Shown piece by piece: positions 1 to 14,754 of a stretch of DNA of 64,000 nt. The notes under the pieces were generated by a model. It worked only from the letters and a program-made list of their open reading frames with translations. It did no database searches and was not told the DNA's origin. The position numbers and the translations under genes were made by a program. Position 1 is the first letter of the stretch, and every line of letters begins with the position of its first letter. This stretch comes from Ophiodon elongatus (Eukaryota > Chordata > Actinopteri > Perciformes > Hexagrammidae): the NCBI GenBank assembly GCA_016806645.1, contig JACSYO010000475.1:1311001-1375000 (forward strand). The letters run 5' to 3'.

Positions 1-1896
1 CAGTGAGTTCTCAGTAGATGCAGACGAGGGCCCAAACTAGGTTCTGCTATATTGTCCGTATAATGATACACCTGGTCGATTCAGGACCAAGATGACTGCT
101 CTCATCCTGGAAATGTCGGTCAATGAGAGTAAATGTTTATCTGAAGAGATGTCAGGACACAAGGCTCCACTATCTATTACTTTGGCATGATGTAATGTGA
201 AAGCCGTTGCTTGTAGTGTCAGAACAGCAGAGCATTATCATCCAACTTTATGGCACCACAGAGCTTCTCTTTAAGATGATTATTTTGGTTTTACAGACGA
301 CCACTGTCACACATTTATCTTATAGCTTGTTGTACTGTTTGTACTACGAGTGGCCAACGAATCAACGAATGCAGCTTAAAGGGAGTACATTTAAAATGTG
401 GGCTCCCAAGACGACACTTCACAATCGTATTCTGTCAGAGTTGTGTAGATAATGATTATAATTGTCCTCCAGTCATTAGTCCCTAGCACCAGACCGTCAC
501 CACAACCTCCCTTTCTAGTGCTCAGACAAACTAAGTGTACTGTTGGGTTGGTATATGTTATGTTATTACTTACTATGGTCATCGTTGACATGACTCTGTT
601 GCACTATAGAAAGACTTCATAGCATACAGTTTGAATATGGTTGGTCTGTAGAGCTTGTCTTAAAACAAGTTGAATGACTAAATTGAATCTCATGAGGACT
701 TGATTGATCGGTAACGCACTAGAAGCAGAGGCTTTTATTCTTTTTGTAGTCAAAGACATTGTCTCACGTTCCCATTCCCCATTTTCTACGAGTTTCCCCA
801 GAAGACTGTGCTGTAATGTCTTCACGACCAACAAAGTGGTTCAGAGACCTTTGTCTGTTTTGAGTTTGCAGCCTCACCAGCTCTGTTAAATCAGATGTGA
901 CTGCCAGTGGATTGATACTTCTCACCTGCCGAGGCCTGTTATTCAGCCTGACGAGTGGTCCATTGACTATTTGTTCTTTTCTACTATTAAGTAGAGCAGA
1001 GTAGTTGTGTCCACTCCCCCAGGAGAAAAACTGCACTACGATAGTCTTACTTCCTCATCCAAGAAAACACTGAAGCCAGAGACATAAATCTGAAAGGGGT
1101 TGTCTTCTGGTGTTTACCTGGTTCTTTGCTTCACATTTTAGTCTCCTATTCTACGCTTAGAGCATTACCCAACACTGGGCTTCTCTTGCACGGAAGGTTT
1201 ATGATCAAAAGTCCTGATGAATGAACTCTTTTGAATGAACTTTTTTTGGTTTGAAATGACTGAATAGAACAACAACCTCATATCTTCGTTTATTCTACAT
1301 TCTCCTCTGTCCTCTTGTTGCAAAGACGCTCGCACGGTACTCCTTAAGTTCCATGAAAGGAGCTTTTCATATCTGACAGGTCTGGTCCTGCTGTCCTTTT
1401 GTCTCCGTGTGTCTAACTGTTCTTCTGACGAGTGGACTAATTCACCAGGAACGCATTCTTTTCCCATAACCCCCCACTGCAAAGCTGCTGGATTTGGGAT
1501 GTTACCCCGGAAACAGTCGGTTATGCTAAGAACCTTATGCAGCATGGTGTGCAAACACATGCCAGCTCATAGATGCACACGCATATAGCTACGTGCATGC
1601 ACATGTTTTCATTCTCATTTTGAGAGCAATTCAGTTTTTTCTTTCATCCACAGTACTATTTCAGAGTTTAAGGCTAAACTGTTAATTTGTAACGGGAGAT
1701 GTTCACCCAATACCAGTCAGAGCTGCTGACTTCATTGTGTGACAGTCACTGCAGAGGTTCTCTCAGGAAACAGGACTCCCTGGCTCTTTTCAGCTCACAC
1801 AAGGGCATGATTGTGCCCTGAGGCTGTCGGTAACTGACTGAATTTTTCCAGGTGAAAAGCGTCAGATTGTCTTTCACACCTCGTCACAGCTGCGGG

Positions 1897-1970
1897 AGGA
1901 TACAAGAATTAGAGGATACAAGCATTAGAGGATACAAGCATTAGAGGATACAAGCATTAGAGGATACAAG
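1897..1970. repeat. Tandem repeat, 16-bp unit, about five copies
   Basis: The unit gaggatacaagcatta is repeated head to tail. The first copy reads aagaatta instead of aagcatta and the last is cut off at aagctgctg. The near-identity of the copies suggests recent slippage or unequal exchange. No function is visible. Confidence 0.9.
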
Positions 1971-2291
1971 CTGCTGAAGAAGGTAATGCTCAAGCAAGCT
2001 GTAGCACACATGTTTCAATCGCTACAACGTTGCGTGAAATTGTCGGGGGAATTCTTATATACTTGATGGAAATTCAAAAACAGAACTGTTGATTATGAAA
2101 CGGTGAATGAATAGCATATAATATATTGTTAGTTGTAGGGACATTTGTCATCGGTAGCTGGGCAGAAATGAAAGCTTTGCAGCAGAGAGGGTTTGCTTGT
2201 TGTGCCCTCTTATAGAGGAAAGCGTGCTCTGTCATTAGGATCAGAACTATCCCAAGAAAACCACGGGAGACCAGACCCAAGGCTAGGACTG

Positions 2292-2292
<1 letters not shown>

Positions 2293-2347
<55 letters not shown>
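2293..2347. repeat. (CA)n microsatellite
   Basis: An almost uninterrupted CA tract of about 27 units, broken near its end by one aaacaca step. Confidence 0.95.
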
Positions 2348-2733
2348 AGAGTCCAATCACAGCCCGACCCATAATGGTCTATTTAAAAAGTTATTTAACT
2401 CAGAAGGCTGCAGTTTTGTCTCCAGCTAGATGAAGAAGCTTTACAGCTTTACTCCAAAGTCCAGCACAAAAACACACAGCCACTGTTAAAAGTACAAATG
2501 GCTTCCACACACATGCACATTTATAATCACGAAAAAAGGGGGAAAATAGACACACTCACACACATACACTCTCGTACCCTTTCTCACACATTGAAACCTA
2601 CTGGGTCAAACATGGAGACAATGCGTAAAACTGATGGCATTGAGACAGTCTCTTTGTTCAAGTCCTGTAATCTCTTCACTGAGGGTCAAATTCTTTGTTC
2701 AGCCTCAAATACAGACTCCGTACTGATGTCCTT

Positions 2734-2735
<2 letters not shown>

Positions 2736-2812
<77 letters not shown>

Positions 2813-2830
2813 GTGTGTCTGTGTGTATTT
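2736..2830. repeat. (TG)n microsatellite with imperfect tail
   Basis: A perfect TG tract of about 34 units runs to about 2804 and then decays into gtatgtatg and tgtctgtg steps. The apparent open reading frames across it are low-complexity artefacts (poly Cys-Val or His-Thr). Confidence 0.95.
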
Positions 2831-3886
2831 GTGCTGCCACAGTCTGAGAGCGTGTGAGAAAAAGACGCTGGCAGAGAGGCATTTTCTGAGAAATGAACAG
2901 GCAGAGGAATGCAGTGCAATGCGTGTTTGGGCAGGGAGATGATGGGGGCCAGAGGACCGGGGTGTCTGATGAGGACTGCGTGGGGAGACAGCGACGGGTG
3001 TCCCGAAGGCACGTGGATTGAACTCTGTGGCTTGTGCTTGCGTCACTTGCACCGCCAGCTGACGCTGCAGGCCTCCGGAACTCAGACCTACTTACTGTAC
3101 GTCGTAAATGAGACATCCCGATAATATATCATTGTATCCCGGAGTGAGTTCAACAAGGCCCTATCACGTCTCACTCCATTTGTCATTCCAGCCTGTTTCT
3201 CCCAAACAAGCCTGAGTAGGGTACGGTAGATGGAAAGTAGTTGATTGCATGCAATATTTTGTATGTATGTGTGCTATCTTTTTCTTTATACAATGATTTA
3301 GTTTGTGGTTAATGTATCGTATAACTTGTTCATTAGAAACAGCTCTGCGTTTGTGTCTCATTTCATGGCCCTTTCCTTCACCCCTGCATCCCTGGGGAGG
3401 AGTTAACGTCTGCCCCTGGTGGGGGTTGGACAACCACGCTTCACCTCTTTGTGTTTGGGTTGAGAGGAACGACCATCTGCTTTGCTCACACTGACAATAA
3501 CATCATTCCACACCGATTCCCTGCACACACAGACACACACTTACATAGTGATATGATACATAACGTTATATGTTAATCTTCTGTTTTGTTCGCGATCAGT
3601 TAGCCTTAGTTTTCTTGGCACTGACAGTTAGGCCTCATGTTATCTTCTCAACACATTTGTCCTGTGCAGCAGTGTGGAAAGGAGACCTCGTCCTATCAAA
3701 TCCATGTTCTGCCACGCACGGACACTCTGGTTGTATTTTTCCTGCTGAGTCAGGACTGAACATTTACATGGACAGATTTGTTTTTTTCTCCCCGTAGGCT
3801 GCAGGTACATTTATTCCAACACCTGCTGTTAAACGAACAGCCAAACTGTACAATTACATGTGTGCTCTATGTTTGTGTGTTTCTAG

Positions 3887-6800
3887 GCTCAGCACAGAGA
3901 TGCATTCGTCCAGGAGCGTTATGGCGAGTATGACCTCAGCGATCCCTTCCTGGCCCTGCAGCGGGACAGCGAGTCCTCAGAGCGCCCGAACACGCTGACC
4001 CAGTCTCGCACACACCTGCAGGGCCGGGCGGTGGGACCGAACCCTCTGGCGGTCCTTAAACTGGTCATGGCTCACTGCAAGAGGATGCAGGAGAGGATGA
4101 TGGGACAGCTGGCTGCTGCTGAGAGCAGACACGGGAGGGTGAGTAATGCGATCGTGAACACAAACACTCAGTGAGCTCTGGAGCTCACTCCTCTTTATTT
4201 CAGATTTGCGTGTCTGGACAATGTTGCAACCACCCAAGTATCCAGCCAGTGTCACACTGGGGGCTCACATTTGTACAATAGGCTGGATTGTGAATGTTTT
4301 CAAATGAATGCACTGAATCCTGCAACAAGAACCCTGTCTGCATGCCAAGTGATTTAATTGTTTCACTGTTTGATAGATGATAGCTGATATGGAGGAGGAA
4401 AAACGACGGCGCGCTCAGAAGTCTGCGCAGAATGATGATTTCACCTTCATGCTGCAGACAGAAAGGGACAAACTGCTGCAACAGGTATGACTGACGTGTA
4501 AAAGATTTAAAGTGTACATGTACTGTTGCACTATGTGTGTATGTATTTGTATGTTTGGTAACGTCTCATAGATAGACGAGCACATCTGGTGGAAGAGATT
4601 TTTCTGCTTCCCTTTCCCTCTCCTCTGCCTGTCTGCACCATGTCCTTCTTCAGTGTGGCAGCTGTGATTTAAAACCAAGCAACTGAGCAGGGAAGCATCA
4701 GTGCAGTTCTATTGTGTAACTCAGTAGAGTGGACAGGGCTTGGCCTGTTAAAGTACAGACAAACACAAGCACTCGTATGCACAAGTACGGGGCTGTTCCA
4801 CAGGAAACAGAGGAGGGAGAAACCATTGTTTAGCTATCCAGCAGCCATGTGGCTTTATGGCCTCAGGAAACCTGAGATAATGAATGTCCATGTCTAATGC
4901 AAGATCATCTGGCGCACACACAATCAGCCACTATACAAACTTTAGACAACGGCCTTATGGAAGGGAGGTTTCCTGAGTGTCTCCCAGTCTTCCTCAGGCT
5001 TTCCTGCCTGTGTTGTTTTTGTACAGTAATCATATACATTAGGTTGTATTTCATCACCTCCCATTTCCTTCTTTAACTCATCAAAGGTTTTAAGCTGCCT
5101 AGTCACCAACTAATGACGTAATGGCAATCTAAAGTTTCCACAAACAAGCAAATTATTATTTAAAGAGCAAAAGATGAACAACAGCTTCTTTCTCTGTCTC
5201 GCCTGAACCTGTAACGACACATACAGACATTTTGTCATCCCCTTTTCTAATTCTGTGTGATGCAAGTGGATCTTATTTAAATGTAGTTTGTTAGAGAATA
5301 TAGCTGACCGGGAGAGATGGAAACACTGTGAAAATTGGGAGAAAAACAGGAATTGAGCCCCATTTGTAAAAGCTTTGTTTCTAATAAAGGAAATGGTACA
5401 CATTTTATATCACTTTATATATTTCACATGAGCAATTTGAATGAATCATGAATACTATAGGCAAATATGTAAAATTGTAAAAGATTGCATAATCACCGTT
5501 ACGGTAGAAATAAATTACTTTAAAAATACAGTTGCAGACAACTCAATTATATTACTCTGTTGAAATGGGTTTAGTGCAAAATACATAATTAAAAATTGCA
5601 AAAAAAACAACAATTATATTTTCATAAAAGGTACTGTTTCTCATCCTGTGTTGGGTCTGTTGTAAGCAGTGTTCTTTTGCCTCCTTGTGGTCAAATGTGG
5701 AAAAGCTGCCTCGCCTTGACTCTTGTATCTCTCTCCCTCCCTGTCTAGTTGGAAGAGGAGCGTGAAACAGTGCGGAAGTTAGAGAAGCAACAAGCACAGG
5801 CAGTGAGCCAGGTGGAGGAGTCACTGTCCCAGCAGCAACAGCTCTCATCAAACCTGACTCTGGAGCTCCAGAAGGCCAGCAGCCAGGCGCAGGAGGAGGC
5901 GCAGAAAGTCTCCCAACTTCGCACTTTGCTCCACGAGGAGACCAGTGCCCTGGAGAAGCTCGGGGGGGTTCTTGAAGATGAGAAGAGCAGGGCAGCCCAG
6001 CTAGAGGTGGGGTCTGAAAGGCAGCTGGCTGAGTTTGACGTCGAAAGAGAGCAGATGAAAGCCAGGATCAGCAAAGAGGAGGAGAGGAGTAGGGAGCTTG
6101 AGAGGCAGCTGGAGGAGCTGAGGAGGAGGTTGACTGAAACTGGAGGGGGTAAAGAAGTGGTGAAGGAGGCTGTGACAGAGGGGAAAGAATCACTTTCCAT
6201 AGTGGGGTCCACCTCTGTTCAGACTGAGCCAGATGGAAAGATATCTGTCGCCCCTAAATCCTCCTCACTACCAAAGGTCAATGGCCATCCCGCTCATAAA
6301 GAGTCAGAACCAACACAGGAGGGGAGAGGACCAGAAAATGGAGGGGTGGTAGAGAATGGGGGAGGAGGACTTTTGCATTCCCCTCTCCCCCCTCATCCGC
6401 ACCATCACTCTCCCTCCAGCACGGCCTCCTCTTCCCTCTCCTCTTCGCCCATTTCCTCGCCCGTTCTTGCCAAGCGTCTGGGCAGCCCAGGCTTCCACCA
6501 GTCCTCCTACCAGGCTGGGATCAACCAGCGGTTCCATGCCGCCAGGCACAAGTTCCAGAGCCAGTCTGAGCTGGAGCAGCAGCAGCATGGTGGCCCTCTT
6601 TCCCCCAGGGACCTCTCCCCCACCACCTCCTCCTTCCCTCCCCCACTAGAGCACAGCTCAGCTAAGCAGCTGGCCCGCAACACTGTCACTCAGGTGCTCT
6701 CGCGCTTCACCAGCCAGCAGGCTGGCGTCAAGCTGGCACCACTCAGCAGCTCTCCTTTTGGTACGGACTACCGCAACCTAGCAGCAAGTCCTCCTGGGGG

Positions 6801-7041
6801 GAGGTCGCCTTCTTCAGGGCCTCTATCTCCGGGGATCCGCTCCCCCATCACTCCTCGCTCAGAGAGGACTCATCCTCCTCCGATCCCTCCCAAGAAGCCC
6901 GGCATGAGTCCAACCCCAGGCTCCCCAAGTCACTCTGCACGGACCAGCCTCTTCCCAGAGCTGACTGGGAACTGTGGACAGAGCAACAGTGGGCAGGAAG
7001 GAGCCAAGGAGCCAGACCTGCTTTTATCTTCCAGCAGCTAA
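3887..7041 (+). CDS. cttnbp2nl: CTTNBP2 N-terminal-like protein, 5'-incomplete (three 3' coding exons)
   Basis: Coding exons are 3887-4138 (84 codons), 4377-4484 (36 codons) and 5749-7041 (430 codons plus stop), all phase 0 with AG acceptors and GT donors. The first two encode the conserved CortBP2 N-terminal segment: AQHRDAFVQERYGEYDLSDP, then MQERMMGQLAAAESRH. The last exon continues a coiled coil (LEEERETVRKLEKQQ onward) and then becomes Ser/Pro-rich with family signatures SPSSTASSSLSSSP, INQRFHAARHKFQSQ, AKQLARNTVTQVLSRF and the proline-rich PPPIPPKKPG near 6871-6900. The C-terminus LLLSSSS resembles the mammalian LLLPTSS. CTTNBP2NL is known as a STRIPAK (striatin-PP2A) component that associates with cortactin-rich actin. 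The first roughly 33 residues lie outside the window, so the full protein would be about 583 residues against 639 in human. It converges with capza1. It is CTTNBP2NL rather than CTTNBP2 because the ankyrin-containing C-terminus is absent. Confidence 0.95.
4485..5748 (+). other. cttnbp2nl: cttnbp2nl intron
   Basis: This lies between a gtatga donor at 4485 and a ctgtctag acceptor ending at 5748. It is AT-rich in its second half. No exon, RNA gene or recognisable mobile element was seen. The short intron 4139-4376 before it is likewise featureless. Confidence 0.85.
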
Positions 7042-8340
7042 CGGCCAGATTATACAAACTAACTACTAAATAAGTCCGGCCTGAATCAACAGTTACTGGG
7101 ATCATCATCTTTGCCAGACCTTAAGCCCACTTCATAGCAGTCATAATCAGTAGGACAGAACCTTCAAAGCTTGACTGGTTCAAACAAATGCATTTCAGAC
7201 TTTGTCCCCGCTATACCACAGCCTGAGAAACAATCAGAAAATAACTATTTGAAATAAAATATAGTATATTATGATTTTTTAAAAATCAGATTTAAATATT
7301 TCTATTAACATTTCTGTCTTTACTCTTTTACTTAGATTTTGTTTGTATGTTTGAAGTTTTAGAATGAAAATATTTCTGTTATTTAACACTTTAACTTTAT
7401 ATTAAGGGTGTTTTAGAAATCATATCTATAAAGACAACAAGCTAAAGACCTGTTTGGTTTTGAAGAAAGATATTTTAACATCGTTTGACAGTACAACACA
7501 CTTTTTCCTTAATGCTCAAATTACACATAATTTTAGAATAAAAAAAGAATACTTTAGTCAGAAGCAACACTGTATAGTAAGTAGAAGGGCTGAAATTAAA
7601 TAGATGTAAAGTATAGCAAATGTGTAGCTATCCCCATTTCACAATAAACTAGTGAGTAGTTTTTAGATATTTTTCCAAACAAGCTGTATGCAGTTCCTGT
7701 TGAAATGGTCTATGAAAACACTATTATACTGTAAATAGTTTAACGAGTTCACAGTTGATTCTCTGTGAATGAACATCACGTGCATGTGCTGTTTTTTTTT
7801 TCTTTTACACTTTGTCATGAATACACTGAATCTTGTCCCTAAATGGGGGGCACACTTTGTACAACATTACTGTAAGATACTTTACGTCAACAATTTATAT
7901 TATTTTGATTCAGGGAAGTTTAACTTCTGCTTTACCCAAACCAAGAAGGACCATCTCACAATTATGTGACAACTCTTTGGGGATATTACATCTTTGGACA
8001 AAATGGGGACTAAAGGTTTGAATCGTGCTACTGTAACTGTTTAGTATCTGTTGAATAATTTACATAGTGTTGTGTCTTGTCCTAACAGTGCTAAACATGT
8101 TTGTTTTAGGTTTAACTTGCTTTTTTTTGTCTTTTAAAATCAAGAATAGATGGAAACTAATTGTTTTAGCGAATCAATTTAAATCTGTAGATTTATACAC
8201 TGTGTGAAGGGCAGCATCCATCCGTCTCTTGTAATAAATATGCATATTATGAACACCTGCAATATCTAGTGCTGTTTTATTATTTTATTTGGAAGCTGAT
8301 AATAGATATAAGTTCAATAGGCAATAAAAACAGTCACAGG
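7042..8340 (+). other. cttnbp2nl: cttnbp2nl 3' UTR with candidate poly(A) signals
   Basis: AT-rich sequence follows the TAA stop. AATAAA hexamers lie at 7253-7258, 7643-7648, 8233-8238 and 8323-8328. Any could end the transcript, so alternative polyadenylation with a short and a long 3' UTR is plausible. The precise end cannot be fixed from sequence alone. Confidence 0.6.
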
Positions 8341-8629
8341 GATGAAAGAGTATTCATTTATTTATAGGCTATAACCATAAATGTAAAAAGTTCTATAATA
8401 ACAATAATCTTGTCAAGCAAGTTAAAACGTAAACAAAGTTAACAGGGTTAAAAACTTTGAGGGATTTTTTAGGGACGACGCTTAAGATTGATTAGTCATG
8501 CCTACAGAGGTCAGAGGTCAGAGGGGGGAGGGGGGGGGGGGCCCGGTGCTGTGCCAAGTTGTCTACGCCTAAAAGAAGCTTCCTGCCCGAGCATGTTAAA
8601 GATGCGAGGGGCTTGTCAGTGCCCAATCC

Positions 8630-8760
8630 GTTCCAGCCGCTCAATCCGTTCTGCGCATGTGCGGGACCCCTTAATGACAGGAGGCTACATTTTAAATTGT
8701 GATTGGTCAAATGCTAGACTACGAACGGAAACCAGAACTCTTCCGGTGACGATATGTTTG
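8630..8760. promoter_or_regulatory. Promoter-like motif cluster in convergent intergenic gap
   Basis: Within about 110 bp there is an NRF1-like site (tgcgcatgtgcg, 8652-8663), an inverted CCAAT box (gattggtc, 8701-8708) and an ETS/CRE-like cttccggtgacg at about 8740. These motifs typically cluster at TATA-less vertebrate promoters. No gene start is known here, because both flanking genes end toward this point. It could drive an unannotated non-coding transcript or be chance. Confidence 0.3.
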
Positions 8761-9367
8761 TGTTTGTGTATCAAAATACATATGCAAGGATTACCGCTTG
8801 TCAGAATCTAAACCCTGGTTGGGTATTAGTTTGTTGCTCAGGACTATCTAAAGTTAGTCATGTCTGTCAACAGCATTAAGTCACCCAGAGCTCAGAATAC
8901 AAGAATACAAATATACAAATCTATATAAATATTTAATGCTGTGACTCTGTACACACAGATAAGCTGACATCAGCTGTTACTGCTGAAACATAATTAATAT
9001 AATATTGGAGATTATATGTTAATCTTTCCGAGTGAGCAGGTTTGTGGTGCAGCTGCAGAATGTAGTAACAAGCTGTGTATACTCCTTTTTTTTTTTTTTC
9101 CATTCACCACGCGAGTTTATCTCAGAGTGAACATACTGTACTCCCTTGAATGAACTGACTCCGATCACCATTTTGATAAATACTTGTCATTCTTGTAACT
9201 AGACATTATGTATTGTGGCGTCTCATTTTTTCCCCATAAACTTCTCTTAAATGTGTAACTTGATGTGGCAGATTGTACACATGCTGCGGTCACTCCCACT
9301 AAAGAATAATTGTCCAACAACTGTTGGAGCATTATATATTTAAGAGCAATGTTGTATGAATTGTGTA

Positions 9368-9450
9368 AAACACTCGACGAAGGTCCAGAGGTTACGAAAT
9401 GTTGGTATGATGAATAAATTGTGACGCTCAGCAAGAGCAGTGTGCAGATC
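9368..9450 (+). mobile_element. Degenerate transposon tail-like sequence (hammerhead-like relic)
   Basis: The segment contains cgacgaaggtcc, then ttacgaaatgttgg, then gatgaataaattgtgacgc. This layout of a GACGA core, a decayed stem, GAAA and a following AATAAA resembles retroelement tails carrying hammerhead-ribozyme-like motifs. The CUGANGA core has an extra base and stem II does not pair, so it could not be active. The identification is tentative. Confidence 0.25.
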
Positions 9451-9529
9451 TCCTTTTCTCTCAAGTGATACTTTCCAACGCACCTCCATCTGAAAAAATA
9501 TCTTTTCAATGTAAAATAACAATCCAGCC

Positions 9530-10917
9530 AAGATGTTCAATCCATTTATTTTACAACAGAATGGGGCAGTACAGTCTTAAACTTTATAATTGATCGGCAC
9601 ACAGTCGTAGTATAGTGTGAGGGTTGAACACAGCACATTGTATAGCTAACAAGTAACTGATCCAGAGTCAGCCTACTTAGACATTATGTAACACAAACAG
9701 TATGATATGGCCTTACAGAAGTCATGTAACGTATATAGTATCTTGCCTTACATGGCAACTGCTTTGCATTCACTTGGCATTGACCAATACAGTTTGTCAC
9801 AGTTAAGAGTGCAATATTCTAAGACTCAACAAAAACCAGCGTATTAAAATAGAAATTTGCATACATGGGAGGATGGAGTTCTTTACCATAGGAAAGACAT
9901 TTTGGCAAATAAATCTCGGTTAATATGAGTATGTTTTCCTTTCACAAAGGAAAAGCTGTACAACAATGGAGGTGGTGTTGCCAAAGTAACAGAACAGAGA
10001 ATGCATTAAAGATGCAACAGCATAGAAGTTGCTTTATCTTGATTCAGTCATCATTGCTTGCATGGGTGGAGACACGTACATCAGTGGAACACAACAGAAA
10101 ACAAGTTAACACTCCCTCAGCCCTGACAGGCATACAGGTTTACAGTGCAGGAACAGAGCTATGCTGAGGATCATGCCACTCCTAAATGTTAACGGGGTAG
10201 AAATACTGTCAATTTCATTAGCGAAGCATAACTTAACAATAAGTTGTCAGTTCAAGATTACTCTGAGCTTGGTACCAGTTACAATGTCAGATAACTGCTA
10301 TTCATTTTACGGTCTATGTCCCGATTTGACTGATTCCTCCGATTTACAATTCTACCATGCATGACAACCACAATGGAACAAAAACGTGAACAAAATTCTT
10401 ATCTCCTGTCCTAAATCAAACGCTGATATGTGATGGTGTGCTTAACTTCTCTCATCAGATGCCTTGTGCCTTCCTGGTCCTTTACTCTGAGTGCTGAGAT
10501 TTCCACTGTGACATGATCACACTTCTGCATGCGTCTAGGAAAAATATTGTGACTTCTGACACCTGAATCTCGGGAGGTCTAAGATTACTTATACAGCAGA
10601 AGGGAGATTTACTTCTTTCATGTAGCAGTCCTGAGCACAGCCCTGCACACTGACCCAACACAACTCTTTCATAACACACACCTAGAAGTAACAACTCTCT
10701 CCAAACCACGATTATCTTCATAACCGCAACTTCCTTACAGCAGACAGATATCAGTGCCTTATAATCTGCAGATCTTCAGTTATACTTTTTTGTTTGTTTT
10801 TATTAAATTCCTTGCCCCATACGGATATAGCTTTGCTTTGGTTAGTCCTTGCGCATGTATATGCGGGTTGTGGGCCCAGTGGAGTGTGCAACTCTCTGGT
10901 AAATCCCTGACCTTCCA
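9530..10917 (-). other. capza1: capza1 3' UTR
   Basis: Downstream of the capza1 stop on the minus strand lies about 1.4 kb without coding potential. A minus-strand AATAAA (TTTATT at 9545-9550) is placed where a full-length 3' UTR would end. A proximal AATAAA (TTTATT at 10799-10804) lies about 115 nt after the stop and could give a short isoform. Confidence 0.6.
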
Positions 10918-14211
<3,294 letters not shown>

Positions 14212-14754
14212 CTTGGCTCTTTGTGACCCCACCTACCCGGCTGGCTGACGGAGGCGCTGCTCGGTGCACATGCAGCACATTTAATGAGCACGAGCCAGAG
14301 AGTTACTCTAAACCACGGCTCGTAAAATAAAAGTCACACACTAAATTAAATAAGTTTGCATGAAGCACCAGTCAGTTCAATATTACAGCTTTCAAAACAC
14401 AAGAGGGCGTAAACACTCAGTTATTTAATTAGTATATTGCTTCCTGTTTGGTGACGTTTCTACGAAATAAAAGTATTGTCACACGTTACTTCTGTGAATA
14501 CATTATTCTATAAGACGAACCACGGTCCTACTTGACTGTATTGTTTTCCAGATTGCTATATATCATTTATTTGTCATTATCCAGTCCTAAATTCTGGTGT
14601 TTTGGGCTTCATCCAGGAACCGCTCCACCGGGACTGTATCTTATTTTCTAAATAGAAACAGGAAGCTGAAGCAGGTCGTACGTTTGTTTTTAGTTAACTG
14701 TGTTAACGGGAGGAGCGCCGTAACTCCTCTATTGTGTTCCTAACGACTCACACC
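14212..14754. promoter_or_regulatory. Divergent capza1/apeh promoter region
   Basis: The two start codons face away from each other with 543 bp between them, containing both 5' leaders. No TATA box stands out. The sequence near the capza1 end is relatively CpG-rich. Shared regulation of the two broadly expressed genes is an inference from this layout. Confidence 0.6.

Larger units (their letters stand above)
1..3886. other. Non-coding region upstream of cttnbp2nl exon (probably intron)
   Basis: No exon is supportable here on either strand. The cttnbp2nl exon at 3887 is entered through a normal acceptor, so this stretch is most simply the intron before it. The missing first coding exon, which in the family encodes about 33 residues beginning MNLEKL, was looked for and not found. 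The region holds a 16-bp tandem repeat and two long dinucleotide microsatellites, listed separately. Confidence 0.6.
8341..9530. other. Intergenic gap between convergent cttnbp2nl and capza1
   Basis: About 1.2 kb with no credible coding exon. It contains a promoter-like GC-richer patch near 8630-8760 and a degenerate transposon-tail-like sequence at 9368-9450, both listed separately. A poly-G run lies at 8523-8540. Confidence 0.5.

Noticed and set aside
1165..1560. 131-codon minus-strand ORF
   Set aside because: No recognisable motif or family resemblance, and no splice signals. Its length is within chance expectation for this much sequence.
2676..3116. Long open frames across the TG/CA tract
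   Set aside because: They are poly His-Thr or Cys-Val translations of a microsatellite with no conserved sequence or splice context. The same holds at 56000-56610 and 58923-59159.
5745..6212. 155-codon Ser-rich minus-strand ORF
   Set aside because: It is the antisense shadow of the cttnbp2nl coiled-coil exon.
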